From NCBI GenBank assembly GCA_049516395.1, contig JBEKTD010000004.1:248001-312000 (forward strand): 64,000 nucleotides of DNA, written 5' to 3'. The position numbers were made by a program, and so were the translations under genes. The notes under the pieces are model-generated. The model was not told the origin of the DNA. It worked only from the letters and a program-made list of their open reading frames with translations, and made no database searches. Source of the stretch: Fen-1362 sp049516395 (GTDB lineage: Bacteria; Planctomycetota; Phycisphaerae; Sedimentisphaerales; Anaerobacaceae). Below are positions 23,982 to 32,381 of this stretch, piece by piece. The number at the start of each line of letters is the position of its first letter. Position 1 is the first letter of the stretch.

Positions 23982-25613
23982 TTATTGCCGCCAGTTTTTC
24001 GCCATGATTGCGAAATCCCGGAAATCGATTATGGCATCGGGTATCAAATCAGCCTGTGAATTCCAGTTTGGTGAGAGGGGGTTAGCCAGCCAGGCCTCGG
24101 CTAAGGCAGACAAATCAAGGATATTGACCTTCCCGTCGCCTCCGGCCGGGGCTATATCGCCCACAACTCCGGCAGGTAAAAATGCGAACTTCAGATATGG
24201 CGCATCTTGGCCGTATAGTCCGCCGCCGTGGATATAATAGTCGGTATCGATGAAGAGGTTGGTTCCGAGAATTCCGTCAAGTATGCCGCCTTCGGGCGAA
24301 GCCACGTCGAGAACAATTACGGGAACATGTGTAAAGCTAAGCCACAATGGTGAAGCGCTTATTTCGAGTGAGTCTACGTAATAACCGTCTACGATTGTGC
24401 TCTGGCCTGTCGCATCGACAACTTCAACCATAAAATTCGGCTCGGTCTGAAACAGTTCAATCTCTGCCGCCTGAGATTCTCCCAGGACGGTTATTTGTGC
24501 CCCTGTGTCTAGCATAAAATGTTTTTGCTGCGATGTTCGACCGCCATGGGCCAGATCGGTTCGTGTTGCGAAAAATAAACTTTGCGGGATGTCGAACAGG
24601 GAGCCAAAAACTACCGATGGGGTTGATGGTTCCCCGTCGCCTTCGGGGCAGGTTTCACCTAAATCCTCCATACAGGGCATAAACTCCACATCATACGCAC
24701 TGGATGGGCGAAGTTCGAGATAGATTTTATTGGCATAAGACGGAATTCTTGTGTCGTTATATTGATATAGATGTATATCGGGGCCGGTTATATTGTTGCC
24801 ATCGATATTTCGGGTAATAGGCTTACTGTTTTTTATAACAGTCGTGAAGAAAAAGGCCATCGGCGAGCCGACAACAGTCGGCAGATTGGGCGATTCGATT
24901 ATGTCGCCGACAATGGTTGCCACGTTGCTTTGGCCCTTCATATTTGAATCGTTAGCCCAAAGCGTATTGGGGTCGATTGCTGAAAGCCCATCGGTGAAAT
25001 ACCCCAGAGGCTGGCTGACCAGGGCGTCAATCTGGCTGGTCGCACCTATAATCGTTATCGGAATTGAAGTTACGAGGTTTGCGCTGTAAATACCCAAAGT
25101 ATCGGCGTCGACAGCGTTGATGATGTGGGCGCTGGACCCCGTGTCGAATATGCCTATGGCATAATCGGTTTGCGGAGACCCCGTGAGGTAATTGCCCGTA
25201 ACAGAATATTCTGTATAAGCTTCTCCATCGTATAATTCGCCGGAAGCAGCATCTGTTGCCGTAACGGTCACATAAGGCACAAAGCCGTCGATGGGCGGCG
25301 AGTTGATAACGTTGGTAAATACGGCGGTTTCAGCGGTTTGGGCCGTTGCTGTAAAAGTTTGGCCTGCCTGCGACAAACTGATTCTTTGCTGTAATTGCAC
25401 CGCATTTCTTACGGCCCGGGTTTCAAGCAGGGGAAGGTTCTGGTCTGACGGATAATATATCGCTTTTATTTGCCGGTCTTTGGAAACTCGCCAGTTGACT
25501 TCTTTACGCTCCCACCCGGAACTCTCGGCAAAGATCATCGTCTGCGCAATTACGACTGTCAGCAATGCGACAAACAAGTGTGGCCAACTATATCCGTTTT
25601 TGTTTTTCATCAT
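23982..25613 (-). CDS. Secreted aspartic-protease-like protein with two DTG motifs and a dockerin-like tail
   Basis: The 543-residue product has an N-terminal signal/anchor (HLFVALLTVVIAQTMIFA). Two retropepsin-type motifs lie in the same chain: AIGIFDTGSSAHI (~residue 160) and HFMLDTGAQITVLG (~365), the second followed by GILGTNLF, as in pepsin-like halves with D-T-G and a later hydrophobic-G. The C-terminal ~60 residues, with GDGKVNILDLSALAEAWL and IIDFRDFAIMAKNW, form a duplicated calcium-binding dockerin-type I pattern that anchors planctomycete exoproteins. Protease activity is plausible but untested. Start candidates ATG 25613 or 25610 lack a clear ribosome site. Confidence 0.8.
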   Translation of the reverse strand: MMKNKNGYSWPHLFVALLTVVIAQTMIFAESSGWERKEVNWRVSKDRQIKAIYYPSDQNLPLLETRAVRNAVQLQQRISLSQAGQTFTATAQTAETAVFTNVINSPPIDGFVPYVTVTATDAASGELYDGEAYTEYSVTGNYLTGSPQTDYAIGIFDTGSSAHIINAVDADTLGIYSANLVTSIPITIIGATSQIDALVSQPLGYFTDGLSAIDPNTLWANDSNMKGQSNVATIVGDIIESPNLPTVVGSPMAFFFTTVIKNSKPITRNIDGNNITGPDIHLYQYNDTRIPSYANKIYLELRPSSAYDVEFMPCMEDLGETCPEGDGEPSTPSVVFGSLFDIPQSLFFATRTDLAHGGRTSQQKHFMLDTGAQITVLGESQAAEIELFQTEPNFMVEVVDATGQSTIVDGYYVDSLEISASPLWLSFTHVPVIVLDVASPEGGILDGILGTNLFIDTDYYIHGGGLYGQDAPYLKFAFLPAGVVGDIAPAGGDGKVNILDLSALAEAWLANPLSPNWNSQADLIPDAIIDFRDFAIMAKNWRQ

Positions 25614-25735
25614 ACGTATATTTGTTCTATACAAACAATTATATCATATCGTTGCCTCTTTTTTCACAAAAATTGCATCAACGGCCAAATTATTGACTTT
25701 CAGGCGGTTTTGCCGTATTACAATAGCGTCATTCG

Positions 25736-25809
25736 GTCCCCGTGGCGCAACTGGATAGCGCGTTGGCCTCCGGAGCCAAAGGTTGTGAGTTCGAATCTCA
25801 CCGGGGATA
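25736..25809 (+). tRNA. tRNA-Arg (anticodon CCG)
   Basis: Acceptor GTCCCCG/CGGGGAT with one G-T pair, D-arm, anticodon loop with CCG, T-arm GAGTTCGAATCTC and discriminator A form a complete cloverleaf without encoded CCA. Confidence 0.93.
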
Positions 25810-25859
25810 TTCAATTTTTTATTTATTATTTGCTATTTTTGATTTGCTCACTGACTGCT

Positions 25860-27311
25860 ATGAAAAAAATAACGCTCAATAACGCCAAAGCGAAAAATGT
25901 CTGGGAGTTTTTCAGGCAAGTCAATCGTATCCCCCGCGGGTCCAAAAATGAAAAGCAGATTATGGATTGGCTCAAAGGGCTTGCCAAAAGCCGCAATCTT
26001 GCCTTTAGAAGCGATGACGTCGATAACGTAATTATCGAGCTGCCCGCAACAAAAGGTTATGAAAATGCTGCGGTAATTACCCTTCAAAGCCACGTCGATA
26101 TGGTATGCGAAAAGACGCCAGAATTTAAACACGACTTTACCAAAGACCCCATCGAATTAGTCGAACGTGATGGCTGGATTACAGCCAATGGTACGACCCT
26201 CGGCGCGGACAATGGTGTAGGAGTCGCGTTAGCGTTGGCAATGATTGACGAAAAGATATCGCATCCAAAACTCGAATTGCTTTTTACGGTCGATGAGGAA
26301 ACGGGTCTCACCGGCGCGAATGGTTTGAAACCCGGCTTCATTACGGGCAAATACCTCATCAATCTTGATGGCGAAGACAAATCCTTCATCGTCGGCTGCG
26401 CGGGCGGCGAGCAGACCGAAATACGATTGCCCCTTGAGTTTTCACCCGTGCCGGAATCGCTCGCCTGCTTCGACCTGAAAATATCCGGCCTTCACGGCGG
26501 CCACTCAGGTATCGATATCGACAAACAATACGCAAACGCAATCCAGCTATTAGGCAAAACCATGAAAGGTTTGCAGGATTTTGATTTATGCGTTTGTGAT
26601 ATCGAGGGAGGCACAGTCCATAACGCTATCCCTCGCGACGCAAAAGCGATTATTTGTTTTGATGCCACAAAACTCAATGCGGCTAAAAAGACACTTGTTG
26701 AAATAGAGTCGTCTTTCAAAAAGGAATTCGCAAAAACCGAACCCAATCTAAAACTTGAACTAAACGAAATTGCCTCGCAACAATCCGCAATCCGCAATCT
26801 GCAATCTGAAATTGTGAATCTCCTCTCGTCTTTGCCCACTGGCGTATATCGAATGTCGCCTCAGTTTGAGGGTATTGTTGAGACCTCAAGCAACCTCGCC
26901 AAAGTCGAGCTTATCCGTGATGAGAATCAATTGCGAATTTTAACCTCTCAGAGAAGTTTGGAGAAACAAATGCTTGGTGAAATAACCGCCAAGATTACAA
27001 CCATGGCAAAGTCAGCAGGTGCGAAAGTTGAAACTGTTGGCGGCTATCCTTCCTGGAAGCCCGATGTTAATTCATCGCTGCTTAAACGCGCAAAAGAAAT
27101 TTACAGGAAGCTCAATAATAAAGAGCCGGAGGTTAAGGTTGTTCACGCGGGCCTTGAGCCGGCTGTTATTGGCGAAAAGATGCCGGGTATTGAGATGATT
27201 TCCGTTGGCCCCACGATTAAGAACCCCCATTCGCCCCAGGAACGCGTCGATATCGCCTCCGTTGATGCCGTCTGGGCATTTTTGATTGAGCTGATATCAT
27301 CGCCTGGATAG
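25860..27311 (+). CDS. pepD: Aminoacyl-histidine dipeptidase (M20C family)
   Basis: PepD hydrolyses Xaa-His and related dipeptides in the cytoplasm. The 483-residue product from ATG 25860 shows the di-zinc M20 ligands: His/Asp in LQSHVDMV, Asp in LGADNGVG, the catalytic pair in TVDEETGLTGA, Asp in LINLDGED and the late histidine in TIKNPHSPQE. LKISGLHGGHSGIDI marks the lid/dimerisation region. The open frame extends upstream through tRNA-Arg, which is rejected as coding. Near residues 305-322 a run QQSAIRNLQSEI is encoded by the ATCCGCA-type repeat at 26781-26815. It converges with thyX 5 bp downstream. Confidence 0.93.
   Translation: MKKITLNNAKAKNVWEFFRQVNRIPRGSKNEKQIMDWLKGLAKSRNLAFRSDDVDNVIIELPATKGYENAAVITLQSHVDMVCEKTPEFKHDFTKDPIELVERDGWITANGTTLGADNGVGVALALAMIDEKISHPKLELLFTVDEETGLTGANGLKPGFITGKYLINLDGEDKSFIVGCAGGEQTEIRLPLEFSPVPESLACFDLKISGLHGGHSGIDIDKQYANAIQLLGKTMKGLQDFDLCVCDIEGGTVHNAIPRDAKAIICFDATKLNAAKKTLVEIESSFKKEFAKTEPNLKLELNEIASQQSAIRNLQSEIVNLLSSLPTGVYRMSPQFEGIVETSSNLAKVELIRDENQLRILTSQRSLEKQMLGEITAKITTMAKSAGAKVETVGGYPSWKPDVNSSLLKRAKEIYRKLNNKEPEVKVVHAGLEPAVIGEKMPGIEMISVGPTIKNPHSPQERVDIASVDAVWAFLIELISSPG
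26781..26815. repeat. GCAATCC-type short tandem repeat inside pepD
   Basis: CAATCCGCAATCCGCAATCT continues with GCAATCTG units. It is the inverted-orientation form of the GATTGCG repeat in waaA and encodes QSAIRNLQSE in frame. Confidence 0.7.
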
Positions 27312-27316
27312 CGATA

Positions 27317-27931
27317 TCAATTTGCCGGAATAATATCCTCGAAGCAGGCGGGGGCGAGTTTTTTCAGGGTGTCTAAAATCAGGTGGGCCGCTTTTTTTAT
27401 CTCCCATTGTGCGCCTTTATCGGTGCGGACGGTTAAGATGTGCCGCCATTCGCGGAAATTGGCGGAGACGACGATTTCGCTTGTGCAGGCATTGGGCAGG
27501 ACGAAGCGGGCATCTTCTTTCTTCAGCCCTTTGTCGCGCCATTTGCGATACATATCCTGAATCGTTTTCATATCGTTATGGAATTCGTCAACCAGCTCAG
27601 CGGGCATACTTTCAGGTATGACGTAGGTAAAATCCTCTTCGTCGCAATATCGCTGGGACTGCTGTGAGACAGCCATAAGACGGTGTCTTACTAATTGATG
27701 CGTCATCGCGCGGGAACAGTTTTTGATTCTGAAAGTCGCGTAGGCGTGTTCGAGCGGTGATTCGTGGCCCATTTTGATGAGGCGTTTGATGAAGCCGGCC
27801 TGCGAATTGTCGTCCATTTTGTCGAAACTGAGGTAGCACGTCCTGCCCGCCTGCTCGATGACTTTTTGCGGGTCGGGTGTTACCGCGACGAGTTCGACGC
27901 TTAGTTGTTTTGCACAGGTTTGCTGTTGCAT
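27317..27931 (-). CDS. thyX: Flavin-dependent thymidylate synthase
   Basis: ThyX methylates dUMP using methylene-tetrahydrofolate and FAD. The signature RHRLMAVSQQSQRY fits RHR-x7-S-x-RY, and it is preceded by MGHESPLEHA and FRIKNCSRAMTHQLVRHR. C-terminal NFREWRHILTVRTDKGAQWEIK and HLILDTLKKLAP complete the fold. Length 204 from ATG 27931, chosen over a TTG at 27952 because GAGAG stands just upstream. It follows the MetF fusion by about 24 bp on the same strand, so both use the methylene-tetrahydrofolate pool and may be cotranscribed. No thyA is in the window. Confidence 0.95.
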   Translation of the reverse strand: MQQQTCAKQLSVELVAVTPDPQKVIEQAGRTCYLSFDKMDDNSQAGFIKRLIKMGHESPLEHAYATFRIKNCSRAMTHQLVRHRLMAVSQQSQRYCDEEDFTYVIPESMPAELVDEFHNDMKTIQDMYRKWRDKGLKKEDARFVLPNACTSEIVVSANFREWRHILTVRTDKGAQWEIKKAAHLILDTLKKLAPACFEDIIPAN

Positions 27932-27955
27932 AGTGAAGCTCTCAAATTTCAAATC

Positions 27956-29818
27956 TTATATCTTATCTATTTCAACTTTACCTAATACGGCCAATGCGAT
28001 TTTCACGTTGCCGAATGGCGCGCTCACGGCAAAACCCGCCACCCGGCCGCTAATCTTTTCAATCAACTCTCTCGCGATTTCAACACCGATTATTTTCCCC
28101 TGCTGCTGGGTCTTTGCTGCGCTCATTCGCTCCAGTAATTTAGCGGGCACTACGACGCCGGGGACCTCATTTGCCATAAATTCCGCGTTTTTCAAACTCG
28201 TGAAGGGCCAGATGCCTGCTATGACGGGTATTTTCGATTTTTTAGTCGAGTCAAGGAAGCGAAAAAGGGTATCCGCGTCAAAGACGGGCTGCGTGATTGC
28301 GAATTCCGCGCCCGCGATTACCTTCTGGTGGTATTTTTCGATTTCACGTTTGATATCTGTTGCGACGGGGTTTGCGCCGACGCCTATTGCTAATGAGGTT
28401 GGCGGGCTGAACTGGTTGCCGCCGAGGTCGATACCACGGTTGAGATTTCTGATTACGCCCGTCAGCGTGATTGAATCCATATCGAATACGCCCGTCGCCT
28501 GCGGATAGTCGCCCATCTTTGGCGGGTCGCCCGTGATGACGAGCATATTGCGCAGCCCTATTGCGTATGCGCCTAAGATGTCGGATTGCATCCCGATGAG
28601 GTTTCTGTCCCGGCAGCAAAAATGCAGGATTGATTCGATGTTCGCCGTCTGCTGGATTTTGACCGCTGTCACCATTGGCGATAATCGCGAGCTTGCGCGT
28701 GGGCCATCTGGGATATTTATCGCGTCGATACCCATATCGGCACAAAGTTTGGCTTTTCCAATTATCGGGTCGATATCGAGGCCTTTGGGCGGCGTGATTT
28801 CGATTGTTGTTACCTTCTCGCCTTTTGCTAATTTTTCGCCAAACTTCGATTTTTCCGCCAAAGGTGTTTCGCGGATTTCGGTTGTCTTTGGTGTTTCGAT
28901 TGTTACAGCGGTGAAGCGTGCGCCGGAGGTCGAGGCCTTGTCGATTGCGCGGACTGCGCGAACCATTTCCCTTATGTGGTCCGGTGTTGTGCCGCAGCAG
29001 CCCCCGATGATTCGTGCGCCTTTTTCGTAGAATCGCTTTGCGAATTCCGCCATATATTCTGGCGTGGACATATAAAGCAAACGGTCTTCAACCTGGCGTG
29101 GCAGCCCCGCGTTTGGTTGCACCGAGATTGGCTTGTCGGTTACGCCGTGGATGATTTCAAGGGCGTTTAGCATCGCGGATGGGCCTACGGAACAGTTGAG
29201 CCCCACGGCGGTTACGCCTTTTTGAGCAGCTACTCGGCCGATTGCGTGGTCGATTTTTTCGCCATAAGGCGTCTCGTTTAGCTCGGTAGTGGTCATTTGG
29301 GCGACGATTTCGAGGTCGGTTACGCCTCGCACCGCCTCGATGGCCAGTATTAGCTCATCGGTATTCGAGAATGTTTCGAGGATGAGAAAATCCGCGCCGG
29401 CGTCGGCTAACGCCTTAGCTTGTTTTTTGTAGGCGGATATTGCCTGCTGTTTGGAGAGCTGGTTATACAGGGCGATGTCGCGTGCCAGCGGCCCTATCGC
29501 CCCGGCGACCAGCACCTTTTCACCGGCGGACTCTTTTGCCAGTTTTACGCCTGCCTTGTTTATTTTCTCGGTTTGTTCAGCCAGGCCATATTTGGCTAAT
29601 TTGACCTCGTTTGCGCCGAAGGTGTTGGTTTCGATGAAGTCAACGCCGGCCTCGACGTATTGCTTGTGGATTTTGGTTACGAGTTTGGGGTTACTGAGAT
29701 TAAGCTCATCGAAGCAGGCGTTTACAAAGACCCCCGACTGGTAGAGCATCGTTCCCATCGCCCCGTCGGCAAGAACTACCTGCTTTGATAATAGTTTTGA
29801 TAGTTTCATTTTTGACAT
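27956..29818 (-). CDS. Homocysteine S-methyltransferase / methylenetetrahydrofolate reductase fusion
   Basis: The 620-residue product joins two enzymes. Residues ~1-290 are a homocysteine methyltransferase barrel (VLADGAMGTMLY, FIETNTFGAN, AVGLNCSVGP, IIGGCCGTTPDHI with the zinc cysteines). Residues ~320-620 are MetF (VTTIEITPPKG, INIPDGPRASSRLSPM, HFCCRDRNLIGMQ, MLVITGDPPKMGD, FDMDSITL, AEFAITQPVFD). The architecture is that of YitJ-type bifunctional proteins. It reduces methylene-THF to methyl-THF and offers a homocysteine site, but no cobalamin domain is encoded. It stands upstream of thyX on the same strand and shares the folate substrate. Confidence 0.95.
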   Translation of the reverse strand: MSKMKLSKLLSKQVVLADGAMGTMLYQSGVFVNACFDELNLSNPKLVTKIHKQYVEAGVDFIETNTFGANEVKLAKYGLAEQTEKINKAGVKLAKESAGEKVLVAGAIGPLARDIALYNQLSKQQAISAYKKQAKALADAGADFLILETFSNTDELILAIEAVRGVTDLEIVAQMTTTELNETPYGEKIDHAIGRVAAQKGVTAVGLNCSVGPSAMLNALEIIHGVTDKPISVQPNAGLPRQVEDRLLYMSTPEYMAEFAKRFYEKGARIIGGCCGTTPDHIREMVRAVRAIDKASTSGARFTAVTIETPKTTEIRETPLAEKSKFGEKLAKGEKVTTIEITPPKGLDIDPIIGKAKLCADMGIDAINIPDGPRASSRLSPMVTAVKIQQTANIESILHFCCRDRNLIGMQSDILGAYAIGLRNMLVITGDPPKMGDYPQATGVFDMDSITLTGVIRNLNRGIDLGGNQFSPPTSLAIGVGANPVATDIKREIEKYHQKVIAGAEFAITQPVFDADTLFRFLDSTKKSKIPVIAGIWPFTSLKNAEFMANEVPGVVVPAKLLERMSAAKTQQQGKIIGVEIARELIEKISGRVAGFAVSAPFGNVKIALAVLGKVEIDKI

Positions 29819-29825
29819 AACTTTT

Positions 29826-29880
29826 CAGCCACAGGAATTTTATTATAGCCACAGAGAACACAGAGAACACAGAGAATTTT
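29826..29880. repeat. ACCACAGA-type repeat (CACAGAGAA tandem units)
   Basis: TAGCCACAGAGAACACAGAG continues with a third AACACAGAG unit; a shorter CAGCCACAGG stands before it. It lies upstream of the MetF fusion and is related to the ACCACGAA family. Confidence 0.7.
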
Positions 29881-29920
29881 ATTTTTGGTCTATGATTCCG
29901 CTGGCGGCGAGGAAACGTTG

Positions 29921-29962
29921 AAAAAATAACCCCCAAGGCCTGTTGTACAGGGATTGGGGGTT
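29921..29962 (-). terminator. Rho-independent terminator for the 75-residue secreted peptide gene
   Basis: AACCCCCAA (29928-29936) pairs with TTGGGGGTT (29954-29962). On the minus strand the hairpin is followed by ATTTTTT (29927-29921). Confidence 0.85.
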
Positions 29963-29996
29963 TGGCACGAATCCGAGTTGATATTCGTCAGCCGGC

Positions 29997-30224
29997 TTAT
30001 TGCGACTGCTGGGGGGTTTCGGCAGCGGGTTCAACAGGTGCGGGTGTGGTTACAACGGGGGCAGCGCTTTTGCTTTTATGATGAAGTTTCACGGCATGGG
30101 TGCTTTTTTGGGAGGTGGCAACCGCTTTGTGATGATGTTTGTGTTTGCTCTTGGCGAAGGCGGTGCTGCTGCCAAACGCGAGAGTCAACGTGAGAAGAAT
30201 TATGGCGATGGTTCTGAGTTTCAT
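29997..30224 (-). CDS. Small secreted His/Lys-rich peptide
   Basis: The 75-residue product has a signal peptide (MKLRTIAIILLTLTLAFGSS, cleavage near AFA-KS). The mature ~50 residues carry KSKHKHHHKAV and KLHHKSKSA, then a Pro/Ala-rich acidic end. GAAAGGG stands upstream of the ATG and a strong terminator follows, so the gene is complete and self-contained. The H/K clusters could bind metal, nucleic acid or polyanions (inference); no family is recognised. A plus-strand frame overlapping it has no such signals. Confidence 0.75.
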   Translation of the reverse strand: MKLRTIAIILLTLTLAFGSSTAFAKSKHKHHHKAVATSQKSTHAVKLHHKSKSAAPVVTTPAPVEPAAETPQQSQ

Positions 30225-30453
30225 TTTTTACCCTTTCTACAGTGATACATCTTTTTACAACGCCTTCGGTAACATTACCCCGGTATTATTCGGTCCGGAA
30301 CGGACACACTCCGCCGCAGAGAAGGCAGTAAAACATAAACAGTGTCTTCGTCCTGATATATTTGATTTCTTGAGACGAAATCGCACACTTTTCAATATTT
30401 CGCGTGGTTAGCGGCCTGTTGAGCAGGAAAGGGCAAATCGGGTAGGCAAATCC

Positions 30454-30481
30454 TTGCTATTATCTTAATTTTGGCTATACT
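30454..30481 (+). promoter_or_regulatory. Sigma-70-like promoter for accB-accC
   Basis: TTGCTA (30454-30459), 16 bases, TATACT (30476-30481), about 38 bp before the accB ATG. Confidence 0.6.
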
Positions 30482-30518
30482 GGTGGGTCAGCAGGTTACA
30501 AATAGAAAGGGTAGTGCG

Positions 30519-30998
30519 ATGGCGCAATGGGATGAGCAGTTTAATAAATTAAAGCAAATAATCGAAATAATGAAAGACCATAACCTTGCAGAGGTGCAAA
30601 TAAAGCAGGGCGATGAGGAGCTTTGCGTCAAAAAGGCACAGCCGCAGCAGCAGATTACGGCGGTGCCTATGTTCGGGGCTGGTATGCCCGGCGCATTGCC
30701 CGGGGCCGCGGCCCCTGCTGCTGGACAGGCGCAGGAAGCGTTACCGCAGGAGGATAAGCCCGCGGAGATAAAATCGCCTTTGGTGGGGACTTTTTACGCC
30801 CAGCCCAGCCCGGATTCGGAGCCGTTCGTTGAGCTTGGTTCGCGGGTTGAGCCGGATACGGTGGTTTGTATTATCGAAGCGATGAAGGTGATGAACGAAA
30901 TCAAGGCGGAGATGAGCGGGGTTATCGTCGATGTTGTGGCGGCCAACGGCAGCGCGGTCGAATACGGGCAGGTGCTGTTCAAAGTCCGGCCCGATTAG
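30519..30998 (+). CDS. accB: Biotin carboxyl carrier protein of acetyl-CoA carboxylase
   Basis: BCCP carries biotin between biotin carboxylase and carboxyltransferase for malonyl-CoA synthesis. The 159-residue product from ATG 30519 (AAAGGG upstream) has an N-terminal helical part, a Pro/Ala-rich flexible linker (~45-75) and the biotinyl domain with YAQPSPDSEPFVELG, the thumb-like region and the biotin site CIIEAMKVMNEI (Lys in AMKVM). It is the first gene of accB-accC. An upstream in-frame start at 30471 lies inside the promoter and is rejected. Confidence 0.95.
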   Translation: MAQWDEQFNKLKQIIEIMKDHNLAEVQIKQGDEELCVKKAQPQQQITAVPMFGAGMPGALPGAAAPAAGQAQEALPQEDKPAEIKSPLVGTFYAQPSPDSEPFVELGSRVEPDTVVCIIEAMKVMNEIKAEMSGVIVDVVAANGSAVEYGQVLFKVRPD

Positions 30999-31000
30999 TC

Positions 31001-31030
31001 ATTTATGATTTCTGATTGCTGATTTGTGAT
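31001..31030. repeat. GATTGCT-type repeat between accB and accC
   Basis: ATTTATGATTTCTGATTGCT and a further GATTTGTGAT unit fill the whole gap up to the accC ATG. They replace a normal ribosome binding site. Confidence 0.6.
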
Positions 31031-32368
31031 ATGTTCTCAAGAGTTCTAATAGCGAATCGTGGTGAGATAGCGTTGCGTGTTATCCGGGCTTGTCATGAGC
31101 TTGGGATAAGTGCGGTGGCGGTCTTTTCGGAGGCGGACAGGGGGGCGGCATATCTTGATATGGCGGACGAGGCAATCTGCATCGGGCCTGCTGTGCCTGC
31201 GGAAAGTTATCTTAATATACCGCGTATAATGAGCGCGGCGGAGATTACCAACGCCGACGCGATACATCCCGGTTATGGTTTTCTGGCAGAGAACGAAAAT
31301 TTCGCCCAGATTTGCCAAGAGTGCGGGATAATATTTATCGGGCCGCCTCCTGAGGCGATGCGGCTGCTCGGAGATAAAGTCGAGGCGAGGAAGTTAGCCA
31401 AGAAGGCAGGGGTAAGTTTGGTGCCCGGTTCTGACGGCGTTGTGGAGAACATCGAGCAGGGTTTGAAGATAGCGGCTGGAATCGGATACCCTGTGATGAT
31501 AAAGGCGGTAGCAGGTGGCGGCGGGCGCGGGATGCGGGTCGCTCATAATGAGATGAGTTTTCGCTCGGGTTTCACGTCGGCGCAGGCGGAAGCGGAGGCG
31601 GCATTCGGCGATGGTTCGGTATATCTCGAAAAGCTGATAGTTGAGCCGAGGCACGTCGAAGTGCAGGTGATGGCAGACGGGACGGGCAACGTGCTGCATT
31701 TTTACGAGAGGGATTGCTCGATACAGCGACGGCATCAGAAGATGATTGAGGAATCGCCCTGCCCGGTCATAGATGAAAAGACGCGTCAGAAGCTTTGCGA
31801 GTCGGCTATCCGGATTATCAAGCATGCCAATTACGTCAACGCTGCGACTGTCGAGTTCCTTTTGGACAAGGACAAGCATTTTTATTTCATCGAGGTCAAT
31901 ACGAGGATTCAGGTTGAGCACCCGGTATCGGAGATGGTTACGGGGCGGGATTTAATCAAGATGCAGTTGCAGGTGGCATCGGGTGAGAAGCTGGGGCTGA
32001 CCCAGAAGGACATCAAGCACAGTGGCGTGGCGATTGAGTGCCGGATAAACGCAGAGGACCCGGCCAATGGTTTTTCGCCTTGTCCGGGTACGATAACTCG
32101 ATATATTCCGCCCGGCGGGCCGGGGATTCGAGTCGATACGCATGTCTATCAGGGCTGGACTGTGTCACCGAATTACGATTCGATGCTGTGCAAGCTGATT
32201 GCCTATAGGCCGACGAGGGACGAAGCGATTGCGACGATGCGAAGGGCGTTGTCTGAATTTGTGATTGAGCCGATTAAGACGACAATACCGGCGAGCTTGT
32301 CGATTCTCTCTCATAACCTGTTCGTCAAGAGCAAAATCGATACGGAGTTTGTCGAACGGAACTTCTAA
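31031..32368 (+). CDS. accC: Biotin carboxylase subunit of acetyl-CoA carboxylase
   Basis: AccC carboxylates the biotin of AccB using ATP and bicarbonate. The 445-residue ATP-grasp protein shows VLIANRGEIALRVIRAC, IHPGYGFLAEN, IGPPPEAMRLLGDK, the glycine-rich ATP loop VAGGGGRGMRVA, the catalytic EVNTRIQVEHPVSE and the C-terminal BC domain (IECRINAEDP, YDSMLCKLI). ATG 31031 is preceded only by a GATTGCT repeat, so ribosome recruitment may depend on coupling with accB, 32 bp upstream. It converges with lysA. Confidence 0.96.
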   Translation: MFSRVLIANRGEIALRVIRACHELGISAVAVFSEADRGAAYLDMADEAICIGPAVPAESYLNIPRIMSAAEITNADAIHPGYGFLAENENFAQICQECGIIFIGPPPEAMRLLGDKVEARKLAKKAGVSLVPGSDGVVENIEQGLKIAAGIGYPVMIKAVAGGGGRGMRVAHNEMSFRSGFTSAQAEAEAAFGDGSVYLEKLIVEPRHVEVQVMADGTGNVLHFYERDCSIQRRHQKMIEESPCPVIDEKTRQKLCESAIRIIKHANYVNAATVEFLLDKDKHFYFIEVNTRIQVEHPVSEMVTGRDLIKMQLQVASGEKLGLTQKDIKHSGVAIECRINAEDPANGFSPCPGTITRYIPPGGPGIRVDTHVYQGWTVSPNYDSMLCKLIAYRPTRDEAIATMRRALSEFVIEPIKTTIPASLSILSHNLFVKSKIDTEFVERNF

Positions 32369-32381
32369 TCAACCTGTAGAA

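Noticed and set aside
25470..25859. N-terminal extension of PepD to a 613-residue protein
   Set aside because: The extension passes through tRNA-Arg; the family starts at the ATG 25860.
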